Shown here one piece after another: positions 42,077 through 50,755 of a stretch of 64,000 nt of DNA (the first letter of the stretch is position 1; each line of letters begins with the position of its first letter). The notes beneath the pieces are model-generated. The model worked only from the letters and a program-made list of their open reading frames with translations. It was not told where the DNA came from and made no database searches. The stretch is from assembly GCF_003268655.1 (NCBI RefSeq), contig NZ_CP029642.1, forward strand, positions 3,038,001-3,102,000. Direction: 5' to 3'. The stretch comes from Arthrobacter dokdonellae. Lineage in GTDB: Bacteria > Actinomycetota > Actinomycetes > Actinomycetales > Micrococcaceae. The translations under genes were made by a program, and so were the position numbers.

Positions 42077-43525
42077 ATGGATCGAATCACCCCCGCCGCC
42101 ACGCCGGCAAAGACCCGCAAGCCCTGGTATCGCCAGCTGTATTTCTGGGTCCTGACCGCGATCGTCGTTGGCATCCTGTTGGGCTGGCTAGCCCCGAATG
42201 CCGGTCAGGCCATGAAGCCCATCGGCACGACGTTCGTCAATGCGATGAAGATGCTCATCGGCCCCATCGTATTTTTGACCATCGTGGGAGGCATCGCAAG
42301 CGTGGCCGACCTAAAAAAGGTAGGCCTCACGGGGCTGAAAGCCTTGGGGTATTTCCAGGTCGGCACCATTGTCGCATTGGGCTTGGGTTTGGTGGCCATC
42401 AACATCTTCCGCCTCGGCGACGGGGTGAACGCCGACTCCGGTGCCATCAAGGCCTCCGCTTCCGCAGGGCAACTGATCGCCAGTGGCGAACACCAGCAAT
42501 GGTGGCAGTTCATCACCGACATCATCCCCACCAGCGTGGCCGGGCCCTTTGTTGAAGGCAACATCCTACAAATCATCTTCATGGCCGTCCTGTTCGGCGT
42601 GGCCCTGAACGCCCTGGGCGCAATCGGGGCACCGATCCTGGACGCCATCGAACGACTGACGAAAATTGTTTTCAAGGTCCTGAACTTCGTCATGAAGACA
42701 GCACCCCTGGGCGCCTTCGGGGCCATGGCCTACGCCGTGGGAGCATATGGCGTGTCCACCCTCACGAGCCTCGGCTGGCTGGTCCTGCTTTTCTACGGAA
42801 CCTCGATCTTCTTCATCGTCGTGGTCCTGGGCAGCGTCATGGGCTTCCTGAAACTGAACATCTTCAAGATGCTGAGGTACTTCCGGGAAGAACTGCTGCT
42901 GATCGTGGGCACCTCCACCGCCGAGCCCGCCCTGCCGGGCCTGATGCGCAAGCTCGAGCACGCCGGCGTCAAGAAGGAGACCGTAGGGCTTGTCGTCCCC
43001 ACCGGCTACAGCTTCAACCTCGACGGCGCCGCGATCTACCTGTCCCTGGCAGCTCTCTACATCGCCCAGGCAACCAACACCCACCTCTCGGTCGGCCAGC
43101 AGGTCGGACTGCTCGCCATCATGCTGCTGACCTCCAAAGGTGCGGCAGGAGTGGCCGGCGGCGGCTTCATCGCCCTGACCGCCACGCTGAGCACCATGGG
43201 AACCATCCCCGTCGTCGGCATCATGCTGATCTTCGGCATTGACAAGTTCATGTCCGAATGCCGCGCACTGGTCAACTTTTGCGGCAACGCCGTCGCCACG
43301 CTGTTCATCGCCTGGTGGGACCACTCCTTGGACGTGAACCGAGTCCGTCGCGTGTTCAACGGTGAGATCGTCGAACCCCGTCGTGACGAAGATCCCGTCG
43401 ACGATGACCAAAGGGACTACGGCCGCTCCGATTCCGTGGACATCGCCCCCCGCCGTGCCGCCGCCCCGACCGACGACGACACGTCACCAAGCGACCGCGC
43501 GCACGCCTACTCGGAGACGGTCTGA
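42077..43525 (+). CDS. DctA-like dicarboxylate/cation symporter
   Basis: 482-aa sodium- or proton-driven symporter of the DAACS family for C4-dicarboxylates. Eight membrane segments with two re-entrant loops are expected. The signature SGPTGYSFNLDG-type loop is seen as VVPTGYSFNLDGAAIYLSLAALYIAQ, and the tip GTSTAEPALPGLMRKLE and TSKGAAGVAGGGFIALTATL are also typical. The C-terminal tail is long, charged and disordered. It would import tartrate or malate for the dehydrogenase upstream. GAGGTAGGA is the ribosome binding site. Confidence 0.93.
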   Translation: MDRITPAATPAKTRKPWYRQLYFWVLTAIVVGILLGWLAPNAGQAMKPIGTTFVNAMKMLIGPIVFLTIVGGIASVADLKKVGLTGLKALGYFQVGTIVALGLGLVAINIFRLGDGVNADSGAIKASASAGQLIASGEHQQWWQFITDIIPTSVAGPFVEGNILQIIFMAVLFGVALNALGAIGAPILDAIERLTKIVFKVLNFVMKTAPLGAFGAMAYAVGAYGVSTLTSLGWLVLLFYGTSIFFIVVVLGSVMGFLKLNIFKMLRYFREELLLIVGTSTAEPALPGLMRKLEHAGVKKETVGLVVPTGYSFNLDGAAIYLSLAALYIAQATNTHLSVGQQVGLLAIMLLTSKGAAGVAGGGFIALTATLSTMGTIPVVGIMLIFGIDKFMSECRALVNFCGNAVATLFIAWWDHSLDVNRVRRVFNGEIVEPRRDEDPVDDDQRDYGRSDSVDIAPRRAAAPTDDDTSPSDRAHAYSETV

Positions 43526-43526
43526 C

Positions 43527-44675
43527 ATGCAGAAAAGCCTTGTGCCTGGAACCGTGCAAGTCCTCATCGCACCAGACAAGTTCAAAGGCAGCCTCACCGC
43601 CAGTGAAGTAGCCAATGCCCTCGCCACAGGGCTCCGCTCAGCCACCGGGACCGGGACGATTCGCTGCGACCTGCTACCGTTGGCCGACGGAGGTGACGGC
43701 AGTGTCGACGCCGCCGTCACCTCCGGCTTCACCCGGCACACTTGCACCGTCACCGGACCCACCGGCCAGCAACGCCACGCGGACATCGCGTTCGACGGCA
43801 CCACCGCCGTCGTCGAAGTCGCCAACACCTGCGGCCTGACGCTCCTGCAGGACCATAAACTGGAACCACTGACCGCCTCCAGCCGCGGCTTCGGCGAAGC
43901 AATCCTGTTCGCACTGACCCTCAAACCTGCCAGGATTGTTCTGGCTCTGGGTGGCAGTGCCAGCACCGATGGCGGGATGGGGATGCTCACCGTCCTGGGC
44001 TACAGCTTCCACGACACCGACGACCACCAACTCCATGGCAGCGGCAGGACCCTGGGACAGATCCACACCATCCACCACACTCCACTTCCGGAACTGGACA
44101 ACACCGAACTGATCGTTGCCAGCGACGTGCACAACCCGCTGCTCGGCAACGAAGGGGCCGCTGCCGTCTTCGGACCCCAAAAGGGCGCCGGAACCGACGA
44201 CGTCGCCACCCTCGATCGTGGACTGCAACACCTCGTGGACACACTGGCCGAAGCCGGATTCACCGACGCGGCGGCGTTAGCCGGACATGAAGGCGCCGGA
44301 AGCGCTGGAGGAATCGGTTACGCCTGCCTGTTGCTCAAGGCACGGCAGGTCTCGGGGGCCGACTTCTTCCTGGACTTGCTGGACTTCAACGCCCGCAAGG
44401 ATAACTGCGACGTCGTCATCACCGGTGAAGGCAGCCTCGATGAGCAGACCCTAGCCGGAAAACTCCCTGCCGCCCTCGCCCGGCGCGCAGGCAAACGACC
44501 AGTTATCGCCGTCGCCGGTCGATCACTGCTGTCCACGGAGCAGTCGGGGGAATTGTCCCTGGCGCGCGTCTACGCCCTGGCCGACTACACCACCAAGGAC
44601 TCGTCAACAAATCCCGAACTTTCCGTCGCGCTGCTGCACAGAATCGGAAAAGACATCGGAGCTAGCATCCTCTGA
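43527..44675 (+). CDS. Glycerate 2-kinase (GarK/GlxK family)
   Basis: 382-aa type I glycerate kinase that makes 2-phosphoglycerate from D-glycerate and ATP. Motifs: APDKFKGSLTASEVANALATGL, LADGGDGSVDAA, GGSASTDGGMGML, SDVHNPLLG, and VITGEGSLDEQTLAGK. It starts one base after the symporter's stop (TGACATG), so the two are co-translated. It completes a route: import of tartrate, oxidation and decarboxylation to D-glycerate, phosphorylation to the glycolytic intermediate. A longer frame from 43362 overlaps the symporter and is rejected. Confidence 0.92.
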   Translation: MQKSLVPGTVQVLIAPDKFKGSLTASEVANALATGLRSATGTGTIRCDLLPLADGGDGSVDAAVTSGFTRHTCTVTGPTGQQRHADIAFDGTTAVVEVANTCGLTLLQDHKLEPLTASSRGFGEAILFALTLKPARIVLALGGSASTDGGMGMLTVLGYSFHDTDDHQLHGSGRTLGQIHTIHHTPLPELDNTELIVASDVHNPLLGNEGAAAVFGPQKGAGTDDVATLDRGLQHLVDTLAEAGFTDAAALAGHEGAGSAGGIGYACLLLKARQVSGADFFLDLLDFNARKDNCDVVITGEGSLDEQTLAGKLPAALARRAGKRPVIAVAGRSLLSTEQSGELSLARVYALADYTTKDSSTNPELSVALLHRIGKDIGASIL

Positions 44676-45258
44676 CGAAGCTGCGCATGGCATGGTCAAA
44701 TGAGCTGCCGGTACACGCACGGGGTCGGCGCAGCGTTCGCCTAAAGTACGCCTGCACACTCATAATCGGCCAGTCGTCTCCAAGCGTCGGTCCGCCAAGG
44801 GATTCCCTGGAGACTGTAAGCAGCACGGCGCGTCAGATTCAATTTCCCGCCCTTGTAATTCAGTCATTTGGCCCTGAACCACCTGCCCCACGGCGGGCCG
44901 CAGCAGGGCCACTCAAAAGCGGTTGTCTTCCAGCCGGCCAGACGCCCACGTCGTCTCCGGGCGTGGGCAGTTAGGGCTCGTGGTGCTGGGCGATGTTGAG
45001 CACCGTTCCCTCGTAGAAGGCCCCCGCCTCCTCGAGGTCGGGCACCGTGAGGTCGGTGGTCACGCGGACGACGTGCAGGCGGTTCTCCAGTCGTTGATGT
45101 CTCTCAATCGTGCAGCACGGCCCTGGCGGGCTTCCATGACGGAGGACCCGGCCACCATGGCCCAACTCCGGCAGCCCACGCCGCCCGCTGCCCGAGGCGC
45201 CCGCTGCTTGGGCGCTTGTGGGAAACCGCGGGCAGGCCAGGCAGGGTCGGCACCGGGT
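44676..45258. other. Gap after the glycerate kinase
   Basis: About 580 bp; only the short VOC remnant at its centre (44971-45075) was recognised. No terminator was found after the kinase gene. Confidence 0.5.
44971..45075 (-). pseudogene. VOC-family 5' and 3' stub
   Basis: The minus strand reads VRVTTDLTVPDLEEAGAFYEGTVLNIAQHHEP and TAA. The first half is the opening of a glyoxalase-type domain (LTVPDLEEAxAFY), but the protein ends after about 35 residues, so a large internal deletion joined start and end. Confidence 0.55.
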
Positions 45259-45690
45259 TCACGGACCAGGTGTTGCCTCATGCCGTCCTGCTGCCGAAGG
45301 GCCCGACGGGTTCGACGGGATGGGCCGGCGGCGGCGTTGGTTTCTGAGCTGGAGAATCCGTGCCGTCCCGGAGATCGCGACCAACACCCCGCCGGCGACC
45401 GCTGCAATGAACAGCGCCATACCCAGGGAAAGCTCCGCGGCCGCACCAAAATAGTGCACTGTCACGCGATCTTGGTTCTGCAGGATGAAAATGATGAGCA
45501 AAATCAGAAGAACCAGTCCGGCGCTGACGGCGACCCAGATCATCCCGGAGCGCGTCACCTCGTCCTTGCCGTGCAGATCCGGCGACGTTTTCCGGGGAGG
45601 TCGTTTCGATCGGGACGAGGACGGCTTGCCCGCCGGGCGTGAAGCGGGGCGCGGGCCCGTCGATGGACCCGGGACTTGATCAGCGGCCAC
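45259..45690 (-). CDS. LapA-domain (DUF1049) membrane protein
   Basis: 143-aa protein. A disordered basic N-terminus (about 1-45) leads into two membrane helices (MIWVAVSAGLVLLILLIIFILQN and LGMALFIAAVAGGVLVAISGTARI) separated by the short DRVTVHYFGAAAEL hairpin, the pattern of the LapA domain. In Gram-negatives LapA takes part in lipopolysaccharide control; the role in actinobacteria is not known. The C-terminal tail is basic. Confidence 0.83.
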   Translation of the reverse strand: MAADQVPGPSTGPRPASRPAGKPSSSRSKRPPRKTSPDLHGKDEVTRSGMIWVAVSAGLVLLILLIIFILQNQDRVTVHYFGAAAELSLGMALFIAAVAGGVLVAISGTARILQLRNQRRRRPIPSNPSGPSAAGRHEATPGP

Positions 45691-46011
45691 GTTTGTTCAT
45701 CTCCTCAAACCAGAACAAGTTCTCCCTGCAGGACAGATATTTCACAGGCTACTCCTCCCCCGCCCCGGTGTCCCGGGCAGTCCATGGCTGCCCGGCCGAC
45801 GGCGTCAGGGTCCGCCGCCGCCGCGCACGCCGGGTCGGCAGGGGGATGCTGTGCGGCACTGCCCGGAAGCCTTCCGCGACCAACCCGGCATGCCGGTTCC
45901 ACAAGCGGCGACCGGCCCTGGATGAGGCTACCCATAGAATTAAACCGGTGAACGCGCAGGTACGGCGAATATCTGGTTTGCTGACGTGGCCCTCTACTCG
46001 CGGGAGTGACG
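45691..46011. other. Gap between divergent LapA and antiporter genes
   Basis: 320 bp; should carry both promoters. Apart from a short GC palindrome in CCCCGGTGTCCCGGG at about 45760, nothing recognisable was seen. Confidence 0.45.
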
Positions 46012-47190
46012 ATGGTTCCGATCCTGACGTTCGCCTTTGCGGTGCTGCTGCTGCTCGGTGTTCTCATATCCGAACGCGCCAGCCGCACGGTGCTTTCCAC
46101 GGCTGTGCTGTTTCTTCTGGGCGGCTTCGTCCTGGGCCGCGGCGTCCTGGACGTCATCCCCATGGAACCCGGGGACCCCGCCGTCGGAATCCTGGCCCAA
46201 TTGGCACTCTTCTCCGTCCTGTTTACCGACGGCATGAAAGTCGGGCTCTCAGACCTTCGCCGTGCCTGGCGCTTGCCGGGGCGGGCGCTGCTGTTCGGGC
46301 TCCCACTGACCCTCCTCATCACGGCATTGCTGGCCCATTACATTGTGGGCCTGCCCTGGGTGCCGGCCTTCCTCCTGGGGGCCGTGCTGGCACCCACCGA
46401 TCCGGTCTTCGCGGCCGCCATTGTGGGGCGCAAGGAAGTCCCGGGACGATTGCGTCATCTTCTCAATGTCGAGTCAGGGCTCAATGACGGACTGGCCCTG
46501 CCCATCGTGCTGGTGCTGCTGGCCGTCTCCGGCGGCACGGACAGCGGAATCGGTGTCCTCGTTGCCGAGATAGGCCTGGGCGTCGGTGTCGGCGTTGCCA
46601 TCCCCCTGGCAGTCATTGGCCTGGAGCGACTGCCGTTCCTGAAAGCAACCAAGGGCCTTCAACCCCTTGTAACCGTGTCCATCGGCCTGCTCGTCCTCGC
46701 CATCTGCCTGGTCACCGGGGCAAACCTCTTTCTCGCCGCCTTCGCAGCAGGCATCACCGTCGCCACCGCAGGACCTGGTTTCCGGAAGGAATTCGAGGCA
46801 TTCGGCGAACTGGTCTCGGAACTGCTCAAGCTCGCTGCCATCCTCGTCTTCGGCGCGCTCATCACCCCCACCTTCCTGTTCAATGAGATCACCGGGTCAG
46901 GGTGGGCCTTTGCCGTGCTGGCCATCCTCGCGGCCCGTCCGCTGGCCCTGTTCATCTCCTTCCTGGGCACCCGGCTGGCCATTAAGGAACAACTCGCAGC
47001 CATGTGGTTTGGGCCCAAAGGCTTCGCCTCCGTCGTCTACGGAATTCTCGTGCTTGAATCGGGCACCCCGCATGCCAACGAGCTCTTCCACCTCATAGCC
47101 TTGGTCATCGTGCTGTCCATCCTCGCCCATTCCTCCACAGACGTCCTCGTCGCCAAACGGTTTCAAGCCCCTGCTCCCCCAACACCCTAG
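46012..47190 (+). CDS. CPA1-type cation/proton antiporter
   Basis: 392-aa membrane antiporter (sodium or potassium against protons). About 12 helices. The signature of the ion-binding region is seen as VLAPTDPVFAAAIV (Thr-Asp) and the paired acid ESGLNDGLALPIVL. Further conserved features are FTDGMKVG and FGPKGFASVVYGILVLESG. No C-terminal TrkA domain is attached. ATG 46012 has GGGAG at 7 nt; a GTG 6 nt upstream is the alternative. After it come a terminator and a duplicate of its C-terminus. Confidence 0.9.
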   Translation: MVPILTFAFAVLLLLGVLISERASRTVLSTAVLFLLGGFVLGRGVLDVIPMEPGDPAVGILAQLALFSVLFTDGMKVGLSDLRRAWRLPGRALLFGLPLTLLITALLAHYIVGLPWVPAFLLGAVLAPTDPVFAAAIVGRKEVPGRLRHLLNVESGLNDGLALPIVLVLLAVSGGTDSGIGVLVAEIGLGVGVGVAIPLAVIGLERLPFLKATKGLQPLVTVSIGLLVLAICLVTGANLFLAAFAAGITVATAGPGFRKEFEAFGELVSELLKLAAILVFGALITPTFLFNEITGSGWAFAVLAILAARPLALFISFLGTRLAIKEQLAAMWFGPKGFASVVYGILVLESGTPHANELFHLIALVIVLSILAHSSTDVLVAKRFQAPAPPTP

Positions 47191-47191
47191 C

Positions 47192-47222
47192 CACCGGTAC
47201 CCTCATCTGGAGGGTACCGGTG
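47192..47222 (+). terminator. Terminator-like hairpin after the antiporter
   Basis: CACCGGTACCCT (47192-47203) pairs perfectly with AGGGTACCGGTG (47211-47222), 12 bp with a 7-nt loop. It starts just after the stop codon. No T-run follows. Confidence 0.7.
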
Positions 47223-47250
47223 TCCGCGCGGATAATTTAATGGATAAAGC

Positions 47251-47400
47251 TTCACCCCCGTGGTCTACGGGGTGATCGTCCTGCGGGCCGCCCGCTTCAA
47301 CGAGCTCGACCACCTCATGGCCCTGGTCGTCGGGCTCTCCATCCTGGACCGTTCCTTCACCGTCATCCTCAGCGAGAACGGCGCAGGACGAAATTCCGAC
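47251..47400 (+). pseudogene. Second antiporter C-terminus, remnant
   Basis: A 50-codon frame reads PVVYGVIVLRAARFNELDHLMALVVGLSILDRSF, which aligns with the antiporter's SVVYGILVLESGTPHANELFHLIALVIVLSILAHSS. It is the end of a paralogous antiporter that has lost everything before. The remaining gap up to 47580 shows nothing. Confidence 0.68.
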
Positions 47401-47580
47401 GTTTATCGCCGCTTCCGCCTCCACGCAGACGTCAGGACCCGCACTGCGTCATGGACAACACCGTGAGGTTGACGAAGCTGTCCGTGGTAGCCTCACAAAA
47501 AATGCACCAGACATTCGACAGCGCTGGGGAATAATTGAGCACCACAAGGGCCTCAGCTCAATGGATAAGGACGGGCTTCC

Positions 47581-48972
47581 TTGAACGGTTCCATTCATAA
47601 AGGACTCCACGTCGCACGAGATGCATTCCGTGCGCAGTTATGGCCGCTCCCGATCGCGGGTGTCGTGCTCGCCGTGCTCGCTGGCGTCCTTCTGCCACAT
47701 CTCGATGCCCATGTCGACGGCGACCTGCCCGGCTGGCTGGATGCGCTCGTGTTCTCCGGTGACCCTGGCGCGTCACGCACCGTGCTTGACGCTGTCGCAG
47801 GTTCACTAATCACCGTAACGGCGCTGACGTTCTCACTAACCGTGGTGACACTGCAGCTGGCAAGCAGCCAGTTCTCTCCGCGCCTGCTTCGCAACTTCAC
47901 CCAAGATCTTTTCGTCCAGGTCACACTCGCACTCTTCCTGGCCACTTTCACCTACTCGCTCACGGTGCTTCGGGTCGTGCGCTCAAGCGGCGAGAGTGCC
48001 AGTGCTGGTTTTGTTCCGCGCCTCGCGGTCACAACCTCTTTCCTCCTGGCTTTGGCGAGCGTCGTTGGCCTCGTGCTTTTCTTGGCGCATTTGACCCGCC
48101 AGATCCGCGTCGAGACGATGTTAAGCAATGTGCACATGGACGCCAGTCTCACGGCGTCGACGAATCTCCCCAATCTCGATGCCGGCAGCCCACCCGCGCC
48201 CCAGCCACCGTCGCAGCCCGCCATGGTGTCCGTCGCTTCTTCCGGTTTCCTGGTGCGTGTCGATCAAGGAAAACTTCTACATCTTGCCGACAGCATCGAT
48301 GCCGTAATCTCCTTATACCGTGAGCCCGGCGAATTCCTCCTTGGCGGAACCCCACTTGCTTCCTACTGGCCACGCGGGGAAGGGAGCATCACCGATCCGG
48401 ACGATGTCGCAAAATTGCGAAAAGGGATACACGATGCTGTATCGACAGGCCCGGAGCGCACGGCCGCCCAGGACGTAGGCTACGGGTTGCGTCAACTTAC
48501 CGACGTGGTGAACAAGGCGTTGTCCCCAGGCATCAACGATCCCACAACTGCGGTCCATGCCCTGGGCCACACAGCGGCCTTGCTTGCTGAGTTGATGGGA
48601 TATCAGCTCGGTGCGACTACCCTAACCAACGATAACGATGTGCCACGGGTAATTCTCGCCAGGCCGACCTTTGCGGAGTATCTTGATTCTGCGATCACGC
48701 AGCCGAGGAAGTACGGAACATCGGATCCGATGGTGGCGTCCAGTCTCTACCAATTGCTTTGGGGCCTTGCCTGCAATGCGCCATCCCAGCATCATCCGGC
48801 CATCGCGGACCAGCTGGAGCGACTGCAGAAATCAGTCGCCCGGCAAGCCTTCGACAATGTGGAACAGGGGAACTTCGCCAGGTGGCATCGTAAGGTGCTC
48901 GCGGCACTCCTCCGTCAGCAGGACGGCGATGATGGCGACCCAACGACCGAGGTCCCTGCGCCAGGTTCATGA
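47581..48972 (+). CDS. DUF2254 membrane protein
   Basis: 463-aa protein of the DUF2254 family, function unknown. Four membrane helices fill residues 20-170 (LPIAGVVLAVLAGVLL, LDAVAGSLITVTALTFSLTVVTLQLASSQFSPRLL, LFLATFTYSLTVLRVV, SFLLALASVVGLVLFLAHL). The cytosolic part contains the family motifs DVGYGLRQLTDVVNKALSPGINDPTTAV and VVVAR-like segments. The start is TTG 47581 with GGATAAGGACGGG upstream. Expressed alone. Confidence 0.88.
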   Translation: MNGSIHKGLHVARDAFRAQLWPLPIAGVVLAVLAGVLLPHLDAHVDGDLPGWLDALVFSGDPGASRTVLDAVAGSLITVTALTFSLTVVTLQLASSQFSPRLLRNFTQDLFVQVTLALFLATFTYSLTVLRVVRSSGESASAGFVPRLAVTTSFLLALASVVGLVLFLAHLTRQIRVETMLSNVHMDASLTASTNLPNLDAGSPPAPQPPSQPAMVSVASSGFLVRVDQGKLLHLADSIDAVISLYREPGEFLLGGTPLASYWPRGEGSITDPDDVAKLRKGIHDAVSTGPERTAAQDVGYGLRQLTDVVNKALSPGINDPTTAVHALGHTAALLAELMGYQLGATTLTNDNDVPRVILARPTFAEYLDSAITQPRKYGTSDPMVASSLYQLLWGLACNAPSQHHPAIADQLERLQKSVARQAFDNVEQGNFARWHRKVLAALLRQQDGDDGDPTTEVPAPGS

Positions 48973-49369
48973 AATACAAAAGCCAAACCCGCTTGCTGGA
49001 CATCTGACCGGTTGGACCAACTCGTGGCGTTCTACGCGGCTGCGGCATTGTGAGCGGCTCTGGGAAAGTGCCCACGGGCGGCCAGCGGGCCACCCAATGG
49101 CCACCAAGCGTGCCCGCTGCCGGGCAGCCAGGCTGATCCTTGCCGGTTGCGCCGCCGGAGTACGGGGGCCGCGGGCCTCGACAAACCTACGCCCGTGCTG
49201 GAAGGGCGAAAAAGGTCAGTCTCGGGACGACGGCAGGCGCAGCCACAGAAGCTTTGATAAGCATTACAGGCCCGGGCATGAATGGATCATAGGCACACCG
49301 CCGCCTCTGCAACTGCAGCCGCAGAGGTCCGCTGAGAGCGCTTCACGAAGGCGGCCTCGCGGCGGGGGT
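48973..49369. other. Gap with nothing recognised
   Basis: About 400 bp between convergent genes (DUF2254, plus; DUF6766, minus). No gene, repeat or clear terminator was recognised. Confidence 0.5.
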
Positions 49370-50029
49370 CTAATCGTTGGTTTCGCCGGTCTCCGTGTCG
49401 CTCGCCGACAATAGTTTGGACTCCGCGGACCGTTGCTCGCGCAAGAAGATGCTGAACACCAGGAAAAACAGGATGGCAATGAACTCGGCTTCCCAAGTTT
49501 GGAAGTTCTCGAACCAGAAGCGCGCTGAGACAAGGTAGAGTCCCAGCCCGATTGCCGGTTCGTTCGAGAGGGCACGCTCCTCGTTGAACGCGCTTATCCC
49601 TGCGAACACATGGAGCACGAATGCCGCCACGAAACACACGACCAACGCGACGGACAACGAGTGCCGCCGCAGCCACGGTAAACGGTGCTCGTCAGCGGCT
49701 TCTTCCGCGTTGTTGGGGGCACCACCGTGCTGTTCGTCCTTCTTCGGATCACGTGAGTGCGAGGCTCCGATCTGATGCAGGATCCCGCCGGCAAGAACCA
49801 GAACGGCCAGCTGCAGCAGGGCCGCCTGCCAGTTGACGAACATGGCGTTGAGAAACGTGCCACTGCCCAGCCAGGCTCCGAACCCGATCGCGCTCTTCCC
49901 GTGTGATGCCAGCGTCTGGTTGTCATCCATGTAGCCCACCAGGACCTGACCTGCCAGGAACACGACGAACAGTCCGGCGAAAAGCACGGACAGGCTGTTC
50001 TCGTAGAGAAACTTCCTCAAAGCACGCAT
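49370..50029 (-). CDS. DUF6766 membrane protein
   Basis: 219-aa membrane protein of the DUF6766 family, function unknown. It has the repeated layout of the family: RALRKFLYENSLSVLFAGLFVVFLAGQVLVG at the N-terminus, NWQAALLQLAVLVLAGGILHQIGASHSRDPKK, then again RRHSLSVALVVCFVAAFVLHVF and NFQTWEAEFIAILFFLVFSIFLREQRSAESK, an internal duplication. ATG 50029 follows AAAGGGGTG. Upstream is the TetR gene on the same strand (87 bp). Confidence 0.85.
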   Translation of the reverse strand: MRALRKFLYENSLSVLFAGLFVVFLAGQVLVGYMDDNQTLASHGKSAIGFGAWLGSGTFLNAMFVNWQAALLQLAVLVLAGGILHQIGASHSRDPKKDEQHGGAPNNAEEAADEHRLPWLRRHSLSVALVVCFVAAFVLHVFAGISAFNEERALSNEPAIGLGLYLVSARFWFENFQTWEAEFIAILFFLVFSIFLREQRSAESKLLSASDTETGETND

Positions 50030-50115
50030 CGCACCCCTTTCCGACCTGTCGCCATCGTAGCCGGGGCATGGCTGTGATGGCCACGGGGACGCCGCGCCGG
50101 TGGCGGCCGGCGTGG

Positions 50116-50751
50116 TCATGGAAGGCCATCCCTTCGGGGACCGACTGCTCCCCTGATCATGCTCATCAGCGATGCGATCAGGCCCGGAAGCGCGTCATCG
50201 TCGGCCCGCTGGGACATGAGCCAGACATCCATTGCCTGGCCCATGCCCATCGCGACCGCGATCAGCAGGGTGGGTGGGACGTCGTCGCGCACCGCTCCCA
50301 CCTGTTGCCCGGTGGCGAGCACCTGCGCGATCCACGGGAGGGATGACTGCTCCAGTTCCTCCTGCGCCTTCCGTGAGGCGGGGCTCTTCGCCGCGGCAGC
50401 CCAGCCGCGCAGCATGGCGGCCAACTGCGGTGAGGCAACGAGTGCCCGCATCAGCCGGAGGTAGTAGTCGCCCAGAACCGACCAGAAAGCGTCGGCATCC
50501 CCTACACCCAGGTCGGGCAGCGGGCCGGCCTGGGCGAACAGCCTGGCCAGGCCGAGGTGCGCGACATAGGCGTAGAGATCCTCCTTCCCGTCGAAGTAGT
50601 AGTACATCGACCCCTTGGAGATTCCGGCGGCATCGATGACCCGGTTGAGCGAGGCGTCGTGAAATCCGTGCGCCGCGAACTCGTCGAGGGCCGCCTGCAC
50701 GATCGCCTGTCGCTGCTGCGCAGGCAATTTCGTGAAACGGGGGCGAACCAT
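50116..50751 (-). CDS. TetR-family regulator co-transcribed with a monooxygenase
   Basis: 211-aa repressor. DNA-binding domain at residues about 8-60 (RQAIVQAALDEFAAHGFHDASLNRVIDAAGISKGSMYYYFDGKEDLYAYV), then the ligand domain. ATG 50751 gives MVRPRFTKLP; a longer frame to 50835 overlaps the monooxygenase. The start is 4 bp after the monooxygenase stop, so the regulator is the second gene of the operon and probably binds the perfect palindrome in front of it. Confidence 0.9.
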   Translation of the reverse strand: MVRPRFTKLPAQQRQAIVQAALDEFAAHGFHDASLNRVIDAAGISKGSMYYYFDGKEDLYAYVAHLGLARLFAQAGPLPDLGVGDADAFWSVLGDYYLRLMRALVASPQLAAMLRGWAAAAKSPASRKAQEELEQSSLPWIAQVLATGQQVGAVRDDVPPTLLIAVAMGMGQAMDVWLMSQRADDDALPGLIASLMSMIRGAVGPRRDGLP

Positions 50752-50755
50752 TCGG

